Shown: piece by piece, positions 1 to 8,654 of the stretch | Numbering within the stretch: position 1 is the stretch's first letter | Layout: the number at the start of each line of letters is the position of its first letter | Source of the DNA: Cytophagales bacterium | Lineage (GTDB): Bacteria; Bacteroidota; Bacteroidia; Cytophagales; Cyclobacteriaceae | Length of the DNA: 64,000 nucleotides | Direction of reading: 5' to 3' | NCBI GenBank assembly: GCA_022360015.1 | Contig: JAKSDQ010000248.1 | Span: forward strand, 79,363 to 143,362 | The notes under the pieces: generated by a model | Seen by the model: the letters and a program-made list of their open reading frames with translations, nothing else | What the model was told of the DNA's origin: nothing | Database searches by the model: none | Made by a program: the position numbers and the translations under genes

Positions 1-112
1 TAACATGGCTTGGGGTGATGATGGAAAATCATTATATCTGACTGCCCATTCCAGCCTGTACCGTATCAGAACAAAAATCGGCGGAAAAATGGCCGTTCAC
101 ACAAAACAATAA
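1..112 (+). CDS. C-terminal end of an SMP-30/gluconolactonase-type protein (partial)
   Basis: Only the last 36 codons are inside the window; they end in TAA at 110-112. The tail reads AWGDDGKSLYLTAHSSLYRI and then a short basic end. This matches the closing beta-propeller blade of SMP-30/gluconolactonase proteins, where a GDD.KTLYITA..SLYRI pattern is typical. These enzymes hydrolyse sugar lactones. The next gene, 35 bp downstream on the same strand, is a glucose-dehydrogenase-like SDR, so a glucose to gluconolactone to gluconate sequence would fit. Only the fragment is visible, so the assignment rests on this motif and on context. Confidence 0.6.
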   Translation, partial: NMAWGDDGKSLYLTAHSSLYRIRTKIGGKMAVHTKQ

Positions 113-147
113 TTACTGATTATCAATAAATTAACTAACACCTAAAT

Positions 148-969
148 ATGTACCAAAAACCCAACGACAGGTTAAAAGGCCAAACTGCCATTGTAACCGG
201 TGCCAACTCGGGAATCGGAGAGGCTGTCGCCATGGCCCTGGGTAAAGACGGAGCCAATGTAGTGGTTAACTATGTTTCAAACCCCGAGTCTGCTGAAGAG
301 GTGGCGCATAATATTTGCCAGCATGAACTTTGCGGAACCGGTATAGCCATAAAAGCCGATGTGAGCAAGGAAGAAGCGGTACAGGCCATGTTCAGGCAAA
401 CCATCGATCAGTTTGGCACCGTCGATATTTGCGTAGCCAATGCTGGCATTCAACGTGATTTTGCTTTGCATGAAATGCCCCTCCAAGAGTGGCAACTGGT
501 ATTGGATGTAAACCTGACCGGGCAGTTTCTTTGTGCCAGGGAGGCCATTCGCGAGTTTTTAAGGCGGGGGCTGAAAGAGGACGTATCCTGTTCCATGGGC
601 AAGATCATTCATATGAGCTCGGTGCATGAAATCATACCCTGGGCCGGCCACGCCAACTATGCCGCTTCCAAAGGCGCCGTGGTGATGTTGATGCAAACCA
701 TCGCCCAGGAATATGGGCCCCAAAAAATCAGAGCCAACAGCATTGCTCCGGGAGCTATACAAACCCCCATCAACAAAGATGCTTGGGAAACACCCGAAGC
801 ACTTGAAAAGCTCCATGAGCTGATCCCTTACAAAAGAATCGGTGTACCTTCCGATATCGGAGCGGCCGCTGCATGGCTCGCCTCAGATGAGTCGGACTAT
901 ATTAACGGAACAACCATTTTCGTAGATGGTGCAATGACCTGTTATCCGGGTTTTACGACCAATGGCTAA
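148..969 (+). CDS. SDR-family oxidoreductase, glucose 1-dehydrogenase-like
   Basis: A 273-residue classical short-chain dehydrogenase. The cofactor loop TGANSGIG is at residues 17-24 and the NAG motif near residue 100. Ser158, Tyr171 and Lys175 (in YAASK) form the catalytic set, and the family C-terminus (DGAMT) is present. Family knowledge: this length and pattern fit NAD(P)-dependent glucose 1-dehydrogenases and related stress SDRs. The gluconolactonase tail upstream supports oxidation of glucose to gluconolactone, but the exact substrate is inferred. It is probably cotranscribed with the glucosidase that starts 29 bp after its stop codon. Confidence 0.8.
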   Translation: MYQKPNDRLKGQTAIVTGANSGIGEAVAMALGKDGANVVVNYVSNPESAEEVAHNICQHELCGTGIAIKADVSKEEAVQAMFRQTIDQFGTVDICVANAGIQRDFALHEMPLQEWQLVLDVNLTGQFLCAREAIREFLRRGLKEDVSCSMGKIIHMSSVHEIIPWAGHANYAASKGAVVMLMQTIAQEYGPQKIRANSIAPGAIQTPINKDAWETPEALEKLHELIPYKRIGVPSDIGAAAAWLASDESDYINGTTIFVDGAMTCYPGFTTNG

Positions 970-998
970 AGTTTTATCAAATTCCAACCGAGTTTTCC

Positions 999-3650
999 AT
1001 GGCAAAGAAAAATATATCTGCAGAACAACAAAGAATTGATGACCATTACAACGGTAAAATCAATTGGCTCCAATGGGGCCCTTACTTAAGTGAACGGCAA
1101 TGGGGCACCGTAAGGGAAGATTACAGTGCCACCGGTGAAGCCTGGGACTATTTCCCCCATGACCACGCCAGGTCCCGGGTCTACCGGTGGGGCGAAGACG
1201 GGCTGGCCGGCATCTCAGATGGATTTCAAAACCTGTGCTTTTCATTGGCATTGTGGAATGGCAAAGACCCGATTTTGAAAGAAAGGCTGTATGGCTTAAC
1301 AGGCTCTGAAGGTAATCATGGGGAAGATGTAAAGGAACTCTATTATTACCTGGACAATACCCCTACCCACTCGTACATGAAATATTTGTACAAGTATCCG
1401 CAAGCCGCATTTCCCTACAGCGATTTGCTGCATACCAATGCAGCGAGATCTAAATTGGAAAAGGAATATGAGCTAATTGATACAGGGATATTCGATCATG
1501 ATCAATATTTCGATGTTTACATCGAATATGCCAAGGAAGGGCCCGATGATATTTTAATCAAGATATCCGCATACAACAGGGGCAAAAAGCAGGCAGAATT
1601 AGTAGTGCTGCCCACCTTATGGTTCAGAAATCTATGGTCGTTTAATAAAATCGATTTTAAACCGGTCATACAAAAAATTGAAAACCTTCAGGGATTTGGC
1701 GGGGTGTATGCCGATCACAAAATCCTCGGGGATTATTATTTGTATTTCGACCAACCGGAAAGGTTCCTGTTCACTGAAAATGAGACAAATTCCGAAAGAT
1801 TGTTTAATTACCCCAACAAGCAGCCTTTCGTCAAAGACAGCATCAACGATGCAGTAATCAACGATGATTTTCAGTTTTTTAATAACTATAATGCCGGTAC
1901 CAAGTTTTCGCCCTATTACAAATTTATGGTTAAAGGGGGCGGATCATGTGCGGTAAATCTCAGACTCTCTGCACAATCTTTCAGCAAAAATCCATTAAAG
2001 GAAACCTTCACCGAAAGCTTCCGTGAAAGGGCAAAAGAGGCAGATAGTTTTTACAGTCGGCTCATACCTGAAAACGGCCATAAAGAAACCGCCAATGTAC
2101 AAAGGCAAGCATTTGCCGGGATGCTGTGGACCAAGCAGTTGTATCACATAGACATTCCGGAATGGTTAAATGGGGATCCCGGACAGCCCGCACCGCCCGA
2201 AAACAGGAAAAAGTTTGGCCGGAATCACGAATGGCAAACGCTCAATAACAACGACATTATTTCCATGCCGGACAAATGGGAATATCCCTGGTACGCAGCC
2301 TGGGATTTGGCATTCCATTGCGTCCCACTGGCCCTGATCGATCCCGGTTTCGCCAAAAATCAACTCATCCTGATCATGCGCGAATGGTACATGGCACCCA
2401 ATGGCCAGATACCCGCTTATGAGTGGGCATTCAGTGATGTCAACCCCCCTGTCCAGGCCTGGGCAGCCCTGAAAGTTTATGAGATAGAAAAAAATAAGAC
2501 CGGAACCGGCGACATCAACTTTTTGAAAAGAGTTTTTTCAAAGCTGATGCTAAACTTTACTTGGTGGGTTAACAGAAAAGACAAAAAAGGGAAAAATATT
2601 TTTGAAGGCGGCTTTCTGGGGCTGGATAACATCGGCGTTTTTGACCGCAGCAATCAGTTGCCCAAAGGAGGCGTACTGGAGCAGGCAGATGGAACAAGCT
2701 GGATGGCCATGTATTCCCTGAACATGATGCATATGGCCCTCGAAATTGCCACCGAAGACGATGCTTTCGAGGATGTAGCCACCAAATTTTTTGAACATTT
2801 TATCTACATTGCCGAAGCCATTAACAGAATGAGCCATGACTGGGCCAGTGCCTGGGATGTGGAGGAAGGGTTTTTCTACGACCTTCTGGCTATACCGGAC
2901 GGCAGGTATATTCCCTTGAAAGTAAGGTCACTGGTAGGGCTATCGACACTATTCGGGGTAGAGGTTATAGCCACAAAACTCCTCAAAAAAGTACCTGATT
3001 TTTTTTCCAGACTCAACTGGTTTGTAAAATACCGAAACAAGTTGGGCGAATATTGTGTTATACGGGAACTAAGAGACCATGGCTCGATTTTGCTTTCCCT
3101 GGTCGATGAAGAAAAATTAAAAAAACTGCTGCAGGCGATGTTAGACGAAAGTGAATTCCTGGCACCGGGAGGCATAAGATCGGTATCAAAAATCCACCGG
3201 CAGGGTTACCGGGTCAATATCGATGGTGAAGAATTCGGCATGGACTACCAACCGGGCGAATCAACCACACATCTTTTTGGCGGAAACTCTAATTGGCGGG
3301 GACCTGTATGGATGCCCATGAACTACCTGTTGATCGAGTCAATAAGAAAATACTATGATTACTACGGGGATACGTTTCAGGTTGAATTACCTACCGGTTC
3401 GGGTCACTTTGCTAACCTGAATGAGGTAGCTGACGAACTTTCAAACAGGCTCATCAGAATCTTTCTCCCCGACAAAAACGGGCACCGTCCTGTGAATGAT
3501 GGTGTAGCGCTGTACAAGAAAAGCCATTTTAAAGACCTGGTTCTTTTTTATGAGTATTTTCATGGTGAAAACTCACGTGGGGTTGGTGCTTCGCATCAAA
3601 CCGGGTGGACCGGTGTCGTCGCAGCGCTAATCGACCGCTGTGGCTGGTAA
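999..3650 (+). CDS. GH63-type glucosidase (MGH1/YgjK-like), cytoplasmic
   Basis: An 883-residue protein with no signal peptide, resembling the large GH63-like proteins annotated as glucosidase in Bacteroidota. The N-terminus carries the characteristic [19 protein letters not shown] segment. An alpha/alpha-barrel core follows, with [13 protein letters not shown] near residues 425-437 (the region of the GH63 catalytic Asp) and [13 protein letters not shown] near residue 765. GH63 members remove glucose from alpha-linked oligosaccharides; related clan members hydrolyse mannosyl- or glucosylglycerate. The gene stops 20 bp inside the open frame of the debranching enzyme, which implies one transcript. 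Its substrate cannot be read from sequence. Confidence 0.82.
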   Translation: MAKKNISAEQQRIDDHYNGKINWLQWGPYLSERQWGTVREDYSATGEAWDYFPHDHARSRVYRWGEDGLAGISDGFQNLCFSLALWNGKDPILKERLYGLTGSEGNHGEDVKELYYYLDNTPTHSYMKYLYKYPQAAFPYSDLLHTNAARSKLEKEYELIDTGIFDHDQYFDVYIEYAKEGPDDILIKISAYNRGKKQAELVVLPTLWFRNLWSFNKIDFKPVIQKIENLQGFGGVYADHKILGDYYLYFDQPERFLFTENETNSERLFNYPNKQPFVKDSINDAVINDDFQFFNNYNAGTKFSPYYKFMVKGGGSCAVNLRLSAQSFSKNPLKETFTESFRERAKEADSFYSRLIPENGHKETANVQRQAFAGMLWTKQLYHIDIPEWLNGDPGQPAPPENRKKFGRNHEWQTLNNNDIISMPDKWEYPWYAAWDLAFHCVPLALIDPGFAKNQLILIMREWYMAPNGQIPAYEWAFSDVNPPVQAWAALKVYEIEKNKTGTGDINFLKRVFSKLMLNFTWWVNRKDKKGKNIFEGGFLGLDNIGVFDRSNQLPKGGVLEQADGTSWMAMYSLNMMHMALEIATEDDAFEDVATKFFEHFIYIAEAINRMSHDWASAWDVEEGFFYDLLAIPDGRYIPLKVRSLVGLSTLFGVEVIATKLLKKVPDFFSRLNWFVKYRNKLGEYCVIRELRDHGSILLSLVDEEKLKKLLQAMLDESEFLAPGGIRSVSKIHRQGYRVNIDGEEFGMDYQPGESTTHLFGGNSNWRGPVWMPMNYLLIESIRKYYDYYGDTFQVELPTGSGHFANLNEVADELSNRLIRIFLPDKNGHRPVNDGVALYKKSHFKDLVLFYEYFHGENSRGVGASHQTGWTGVVAALIDRCGW

Positions 3651-3672
3651 GTATTGGCAACAAAATAATAGC

Positions 3673-5634
3673 ATGATAAAAATCAAAAAAAACGCAAACC
3701 CGGAAGCTTATATCAGAAAAGAATGGCTTTATACCAATGGGTTGGGAGGATATGCCTCCTCCACGATTATCGGAATGAACAGCCGCAAGTATCACGGCCT
3801 GCTGGTGGCTGCACTTAACCCGCCTACGGAGCGAAGAGTGCTCGTGGCTAAGGTAGAAGAAACCGTTTTGCACGGTGATAAAAGCTATTCCTTATCCACC
3901 AACCAATATCCCAACACATTTTACCCTAAGGGTTATCAAAACCAGATCGGTTTTGACCGGAAACCTTTTCCAATGTTCCGATACAAAGTGGACAAGTTCA
4001 GCATTGAAAAAACCGTATTCATGGTACAAAACACCAATACAACCCTTGTCGAATACCAAAATACCTCCTGGGATCAGCTTAAGCTCCGGTTAAATCCTTT
4101 GTATTCGGACAGGGACTTCCATGGCCTTTTTTTTGAAAATCCCCTATATGATTTTTATGTTGAAAAAAATGGCAAGGCCCATGTCATTTATCCCAGGTAC
4201 GGAGAAATACCGGTCTATTTTAAATATTCCAAAGGAGACTTTATCGATGCTAAATACTGGTTTAAAAATATTGAATACGCGATAGAACAGTACAGGGGGA
4301 TGGACTTTGCCGAAGATGCCTGCAGCACAGGTTACCTGGATGTGGAACTCGAAGCCGGCGAAAATGTTTTTTTACTTTTTACCACCGACAAGGAGTACCT
4401 TGAACACGACCCGGCGAAGTTGAAAAAGCAGGAAGAAAAATACATCCGATCTATCCGCCAAAAAGATATAAAAGATGAATTTGTCCAGGATCTCATATAT
4501 GCCGGGGACCAGTTTATCGTACACAGAAAATCAACCGATAGTGCTTCGATCATTGCCGGGTATCACTGGTTTTCAGATTGGGCCCGTGATACGATGATAT
4601 CCGTTCTGGGCCTGTGCATCGCCACCGACAATAAAAAGGCCGCCAGCTCAATTATTAACACTTTCATAGCTTATCTGGATAAAGGAATGATCCCCAACCG
4701 GTTTCCCGATTATGCTGATGAACCACCGGAGTATAATACCGTAGATGGAACACTGTGGTTATTTATTGCCATTTATGAATACTACCGGAAATTTGAGGAA
4801 AAGAGTTTTATAAAAAAAGCCTACCCCAGGCTGGCCGAAATTCTTAAATATCACCTGGAAGGAACCAGGTATGATATACAGGTACTTGAAAGCGGCCTGT
4901 TGTATGCCGGAAAGCCTGACACGCAGTTAACCTGGATGGATGCACGGATAGGTGACTATGTAGTAACACCCCGAAATGGCTGCCCGGTAGAGGTTAATGC
5001 CCTTTGGTACAATGCGTTAATGATCTTTGATTTGCTTTCCGATGAATTGGGCAAAAAAAATGCCATTACGCCAAATCTGGCACAACAGGTGAAAAAATCA
5101 TTCAGGAAAGAATTTCTGAATGATAAAGGTTATCTGAATGACATGATATATTGCGGGTCGGAGCCAGACACAAGCATTAGACCTAATCAGATTTATGCCG
5201 TCAGTCTTCCTTTTCCCCTCTTGAATACCAGGGAAAGCAAATCCGTGATCAATCATGTTAAAAAACATCTTTTAACCAGGTACGGGCTGAGATCACTCAG
5301 CCCTCAAAGTCGTGATTTCATCGGCACCTACCAGGGCAACCAGTGGAGCCGTGATACAGCCTATCACCAGGGAACCGTATGGCCCTTTTTGTTGGGTGAG
5401 TACTACCTCGCCCTGTTAAAAACAAAAAAAAAAAAAAAAAAGGCCAAAGATGAGGTAGAAACACACATCTTAGGATTAAAAGATCATTTCTACAAGGACG
5501 GTTGCATCATTGGAATCTCAGAAATATTTGATGGTGACAAACCTAAGATGGGCAAGGGTTGTTCCCAACAGGCATGGTCAGTTGCCCAGCTAATCAGGGT
5601 AATTTTTACAGCAGGTTTATTTCAAAATGATTAA
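3673..5634 (+). CDS. Amylo-alpha-1,6-glucosidase / glycogen debranching enzyme family
   Basis: A 653-residue protein from the ATG at 3673. A GTG at 3640 is in frame and overlaps the upstream stop, but the family N-terminus (EWLYTNGLGGYASST) fits the ATG start. An N-terminal beta-domain is followed by an (alpha/alpha)6 catalytic domain with WFSDWARDT near residue 298, NGCPVEVNALWYNAL near 435 and GNQWSRDTAYHQGTVWPF near 555-575. The enzyme would hydrolyse alpha-1,6 branch points of glycogen-like glucan. Oddity: a run of 18 A (5424-5441) encodes six lysines just before the last helices, a place prone to slippage. The gene overlaps the aquaporin start by 8 bp. Confidence 0.85.
   Translation: MIKIKKNANPEAYIRKEWLYTNGLGGYASSTIIGMNSRKYHGLLVAALNPPTERRVLVAKVEETVLHGDKSYSLSTNQYPNTFYPKGYQNQIGFDRKPFPMFRYKVDKFSIEKTVFMVQNTNTTLVEYQNTSWDQLKLRLNPLYSDRDFHGLFFENPLYDFYVEKNGKAHVIYPRYGEIPVYFKYSKGDFIDAKYWFKNIEYAIEQYRGMDFAEDACSTGYLDVELEAGENVFLLFTTDKEYLEHDPAKLKKQEEKYIRSIRQKDIKDEFVQDLIYAGDQFIVHRKSTDSASIIAGYHWFSDWARDTMISVLGLCIATDNKKAASSIINTFIAYLDKGMIPNRFPDYADEPPEYNTVDGTLWLFIAIYEYYRKFEEKSFIKKAYPRLAEILKYHLEGTRYDIQVLESGLLYAGKPDTQLTWMDARIGDYVVTPRNGCPVEVNALWYNALMIFDLLSDELGKKNAITPNLAQQVKKSFRKEFLNDKGYLNDMIYCGSEPDTSIRPNQIYAVSLPFPLLNTRESKSVINHVKKHLLTRYGLRSLSPQSRDFIGTYQGNQWSRDTAYHQGTVWPFLLGEYYLALLKTKKKKKKAKDEVETHILGLKDHFYKDGCIIGISEIFDGDKPKMGKGCSQQAWSVAQLIRVIFTAGLFQND
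5424..5441 (+). repeat. A18 homopolymer inside the debranching-enzyme gene
   Basis: Eighteen consecutive adenines lie within the coding frame and give six Lys codons followed by AKDE. It is by far the longest homopolymer noticed in any gene of this window. A change of one base would truncate or shift the last 65 or so residues. Confidence 0.95.
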
Positions 5635-6403
5635 AGCATTCAAAAAAAACTGGCCTGTTTATTTCATAGAAGCCTGGGGACTGGGCACTTTTATGATTTC
5701 GGCTGTTCTTTTTACCATCATCGTTGAACATCCGGATTTGCCGGTGAGGCAAAGTTTTGATGGCAGTCCCATGTTAAGAAGGCTTTTTATTGGCGTGGCA
5801 ATGGGCCTTACCGCCATAGGCATTATTTATTCTCCCTGGGGAAAAAAGTCCGGTGCTCATTTAAATCCTGCGGTAACACTTTCTTTTATGCGGTTAAAAA
5901 AAATCAGTAATCAGGATGCCTTTTTTTATATCATGTTTCAATTTATCGGTGGTTACCTGGGTGTATTGTTGTTCAAAGTATTGTTGTACTCATACACTTC
6001 CAGCACCTGGGTAAACTACGTGGTAACCATACCCGGACCGCTTGGTTGGTTCGGGGCAATGCTGCTGGAAGCACTCCTGGCCTTTACCTTGTTTATGACC
6101 ATCCTGTTTGCCAGCAATAATCAAAAGTTTGCTTCTTTAACAGGAGTATTTGCCGGTATCTGGCTTGCCATTTTCATTACCTTCGAGGCGCCGTTTTCAG
6201 GTATGAGCATCAACCCGGCAAGGACCGTTGCGTCTGCCTTACCTGCCAACATCTGGACACATGTCTGGATTTACTTTGCAAGCCCTGTGGCCGGTATGTT
6301 ACTGGCGGCAGAGGTATATAAAAATTTCTGCCATAAATCGTCTGCGGTGTTGAAATGCCATATGTCCGGAAACAAACACAATTGTAACACTTATAAAGAT
6401 TAA
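5627..6403 (+). CDS. Aquaporin / glycerol-facilitator family (MIP) channel
   Basis: A 258-residue membrane protein with six hydrophobic segments. Both half-helix signatures are intact: NPAVT near residue 80 and NPART near residue 195. The family passes water or small polyols such as glycerol across the inner membrane. The ATG overlaps the end of the debranching enzyme by 8 bp, so translation is probably coupled. The short C-terminal tail carries several Cys and His residues. The link with carbohydrate hydrolases suggests an osmotic or polyol role, but selectivity cannot be decided by eye. Confidence 0.88.
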   Translation: MIKAFKKNWPVYFIEAWGLGTFMISAVLFTIIVEHPDLPVRQSFDGSPMLRRLFIGVAMGLTAIGIIYSPWGKKSGAHLNPAVTLSFMRLKKISNQDAFFYIMFQFIGGYLGVLLFKVLLYSYTSSTWVNYVVTIPGPLGWFGAMLLEALLAFTLFMTILFASNNQKFASLTGVFAGIWLAIFITFEAPFSGMSINPARTVASALPANIWTHVWIYFASPVAGMLLAAEVYKNFCHKSSAVLKCHMSGNKHNCNTYKD

Positions 6404-6411
6404 ATCATTTT

Positions 6412-7107
6412 ATGATGCACAAAAATGCCATAGTATCAGGAGGGGTCGGGGCTGTCGGCACCGCCATAGTAAATAAACTAAAAAGTATTGATTATACCAT
6501 CACCGCCACACTTGGACCGGGGGACAAATCTGAAAACGATGCAGAATCGAAAGTAACTTATCAACAGATAGATTTAACAAATGATGTTGAAACAAAACGG
6601 TTTGTAGAGCATTATTTAGCCAGGGCAGAAACTATTGACTTACTGGTATTGACGGTTGGTGGTTTTTCAATGGGCAGTCTGGATGAGACCACCATGAACA
6701 GTATTAACAGAATGATTGATTTGAATTTTCATACTGCTTTTAATCTGGTGAAACCTGCTATCAAAAAAATGCGGGATCAGGAAACCGGTGGACAAATTAT
6801 TCTTATTGGTTCGAGACCGGCCATCAACCCACAGGAAGGTAAAAATGTATTGGCCTACAGTCTTTCCAAATCCTTGCTGTTTTCCTTGGCAGAAATTCTG
6901 AACGCCCAATACCATGCGCATAACATTGACACAACAGTGATTGTACCAAGTATCGTAGATACACCAGCTAACAGAAAAGCCATGCCTGATGAAAATTTTC
7001 TCAATTGGGTAACGCCCGGGGAACTTGCCGACACAGTTGAATTTATTATCTCCGGATCCGGAAAAAAATTACGTAATACTAACTTTTACCTGTATGGAAA
7101 CGCTTAA
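6412..7107 (+). CDS. SDR-family NAD(P)-dependent oxidoreductase
   Basis: A 231-residue short-chain dehydrogenase. The glycine-rich loop is SGGVGAVGTA near residues 9-18, an atypical TGxxxGxG. A TVGG motif stands in the NAG position, and the catalytic region has IGSRPA followed by YSLSK about a dozen residues later. The closing NFYLYGNA is shorter than the usual SDR C-terminus. It starts 8 bp after the aquaporin gene and probably ends the same operon. The substrate is unknown. Confidence 0.75.
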   Translation: MMHKNAIVSGGVGAVGTAIVNKLKSIDYTITATLGPGDKSENDAESKVTYQQIDLTNDVETKRFVEHYLARAETIDLLVLTVGGFSMGSLDETTMNSINRMIDLNFHTAFNLVKPAIKKMRDQETGGQIILIGSRPAINPQEGKNVLAYSLSKSLLFSLAEILNAQYHAHNIDTTVIVPSIVDTPANRKAMPDENFLNWVTPGELADTVEFIISGSGKKLRNTNFYLYGNA

Positions 7108-7306
7108 AACCAAGAAGAACACATTTCCCCTTTATAAAAAGGAAATTCCCTATTTGTAAACTGAACAAGTACCGCCGTCTTTGTATGCTGAACCCACGCT
7201 CGGCTTGTATGTGAAACCGATTTTTAAAAGGAGCGATATCGTTAAACTGGATTAAACGTTGAAATTGAAAGTTTTACAGACCTTCCATCCTCTCAATTAC
7301 CTGTCT

Positions 7307-8443
7307 TTAAAGTGAATGTGGGCATAAATTTCTTATCAATTCTTCGCTCCTTGCCACCAGCAAATTACGGGCGTTTTGTAAGGCATAGCCAAGGGGCATA
7401 TCGTCTTTTTTGAGGGTTAACAGTTTTGATATGCCCAGTTTTATAAGATCTTTATCAGTAAGGCTGTCATCTTTGATGCCACAGATGACGCCAAATGGTC
7501 GATGATATTTGACTGCGATGCTTCCAACACCGGCCACTACTTTTCCTTCCAGGGTTTGACGGTCGAACTTTCCTTCGCCGCTGATTATTAAATCAGCCTC
7601 TTTGACCAGATTTTCCAGTCCAACAATATCCATGACTGTTTGAATACCGCTTTTCCTCGAGGCATTCAGGAAGGCCATGGCCCCTGCGCCCAATCCACCC
7701 GCAGCGCCGCTTCCTTTTACGCTGGCAATGTCCCTGCCCAGTTTTTTATGCATCAGCTTACCAAATTTCATCAAGCCATCATCCAATAGCCTGATGGCCT
7801 CCTCATTGGCCCCTTTCTGGGCCGCATAAACCCAGGCAGCACCTTGAGGCCCAAATAACCGGTTTTCCACATCACATACCACATAAAAGGAAATTTCCTG
7901 CCAGTCAAACCCCGGCTGTTGCAGATAAAAATCCTCAATCAATACCAGGTTTTCACCAATTGGCTTGACCGGTTCACCCTGTTCATCCAGAAAGGAGTAA
8001 CCCAACGCAGAAGCCATGCCAATGCCCGCATCATTGGTGGCACTGCCTCCTATAAAGAGATAAATTTCCGTTGCACCATTTTGGATGGCATCTTTAATCA
8101 ACTGACCCGTTCCCAAAGTGGTGGTGTAAAGGCAATTTCGCTCTGCGGAAGTCAGCAATTCCAGTCCCGAAGCTGCCGCCATCTCTATAAATGCAGTATT
8201 TTCTCTCATTAAATATTCAGCCATGACCGGTCGAAATAAAGGGTCGACTACTGTGACAACCATTTTTTGTAAAGCCATGTTTGAAGCCAATACCGATAAC
8301 GTTCCTTCTCCTCCGTCGGCAAGCGGTACCGGCCGTACCTGAAATTTGCTGTTGAACTTTTTTACCCCTGCCTCAATCGCTTCGCAAACCTCAGATGCTG
8401 TCAAAGAGCCTTTAAACTTGTCCGGAGCAACTAAAATATTCAT
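7307..8443 (-). CDS. Glycerate kinase (type I)
   Basis: A 378-residue protein beginning MNILVAPDKFKGSLTA, the signature start of bacterial glycerate kinases. It also has PLADGGEGT near residue 42, the conserved GGSATNDAGIGMA segment near 132-144, and the GSGAAGGLGAGA glycine-rich region. It phosphorylates D-glycerate to a phosphoglycerate, feeding lower glycolysis. It converges on the sugar operon (199 bp between stops). If the GH63-type enzyme acts on a glycosylglycerate, this kinase would consume the released glycerate; that connection is inference. Confidence 0.92.
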   Translation of the reverse strand: MNILVAPDKFKGSLTASEVCEAIEAGVKKFNSKFQVRPVPLADGGEGTLSVLASNMALQKMVVTVVDPLFRPVMAEYLMRENTAFIEMAAASGLELLTSAERNCLYTTTLGTGQLIKDAIQNGATEIYLFIGGSATNDAGIGMASALGYSFLDEQGEPVKPIGENLVLIEDFYLQQPGFDWQEISFYVVCDVENRLFGPQGAAWVYAAQKGANEEAIRLLDDGLMKFGKLMHKKLGRDIASVKGSGAAGGLGAGAMAFLNASRKSGIQTVMDIVGLENLVKEADLIISGEGKFDRQTLEGKVVAGVGSIAVKYHRPFGVICGIKDDSLTDKDLIKLGISKLLTLKKDDMPLGYALQNARNLLVARSEELIRNLCPHSL

Positions 8444-8586
8444 ATATTCAATATTGATAATCGTATGATTTTGGGCCGGAATTCTTTTGGATACCTCAAA
8501 GCGCGCTCAACGCAGAGCTACGTAAACCTGCAAATCCGGGCCGTTGAAAAATACACAGAAAAAATTAAAAGCAAAAGGAACTAAAT

Positions 8587-8607
8587 TTTCGCAACTCTGT
8601 TGCAAAA
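8587..8607. promoter_or_regulatory. Inverted-repeat operator upstream of the TonB receptor
   Basis: A near-perfect palindrome, TTTcGCAAC-TCT-GTTGCaAAA, with perfect 5-bp inner arms around a 3-bp spacer. The same core (GCAAC-N3-GTTGC) occurs upstream of the lipoprotein gene at 11,120. It lies about 11 bp before a TATATTTG -7-like box. The architecture suggests repression by a dimeric regulator, plausibly of the Fur family; the regulator is not in the window. Confidence 0.6.
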
Positions 8608-8617
8608 GATATATATT

Positions 8618-8625
8618 TATATTTG
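8618..8625 (+). promoter_or_regulatory. -7-like promoter box (TATATTTG) of the TonB receptor
   Basis: An exact match to the Bacteroidota -7 consensus TAnnTTTG. A TTG at 8600-8602 lies only 15 bp upstream, closer than the usual 19 or so. Transcription from here would start near 8630, so the receptor must be translated from a start downstream of that point. This favours the TTG at 8655. Confidence 0.5.
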
Positions 8626-8654
8626 TAAAAAACAACGCTTTAATAAAGCCTAAG

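Noticed and set aside
3640..3672. GTG start for the debranching enzyme
   Set aside because: The added residues ([10 protein letters not shown]) lie in the overlap with the GH63 gene and do not fit the family start; ATG at 3673 is preferred.
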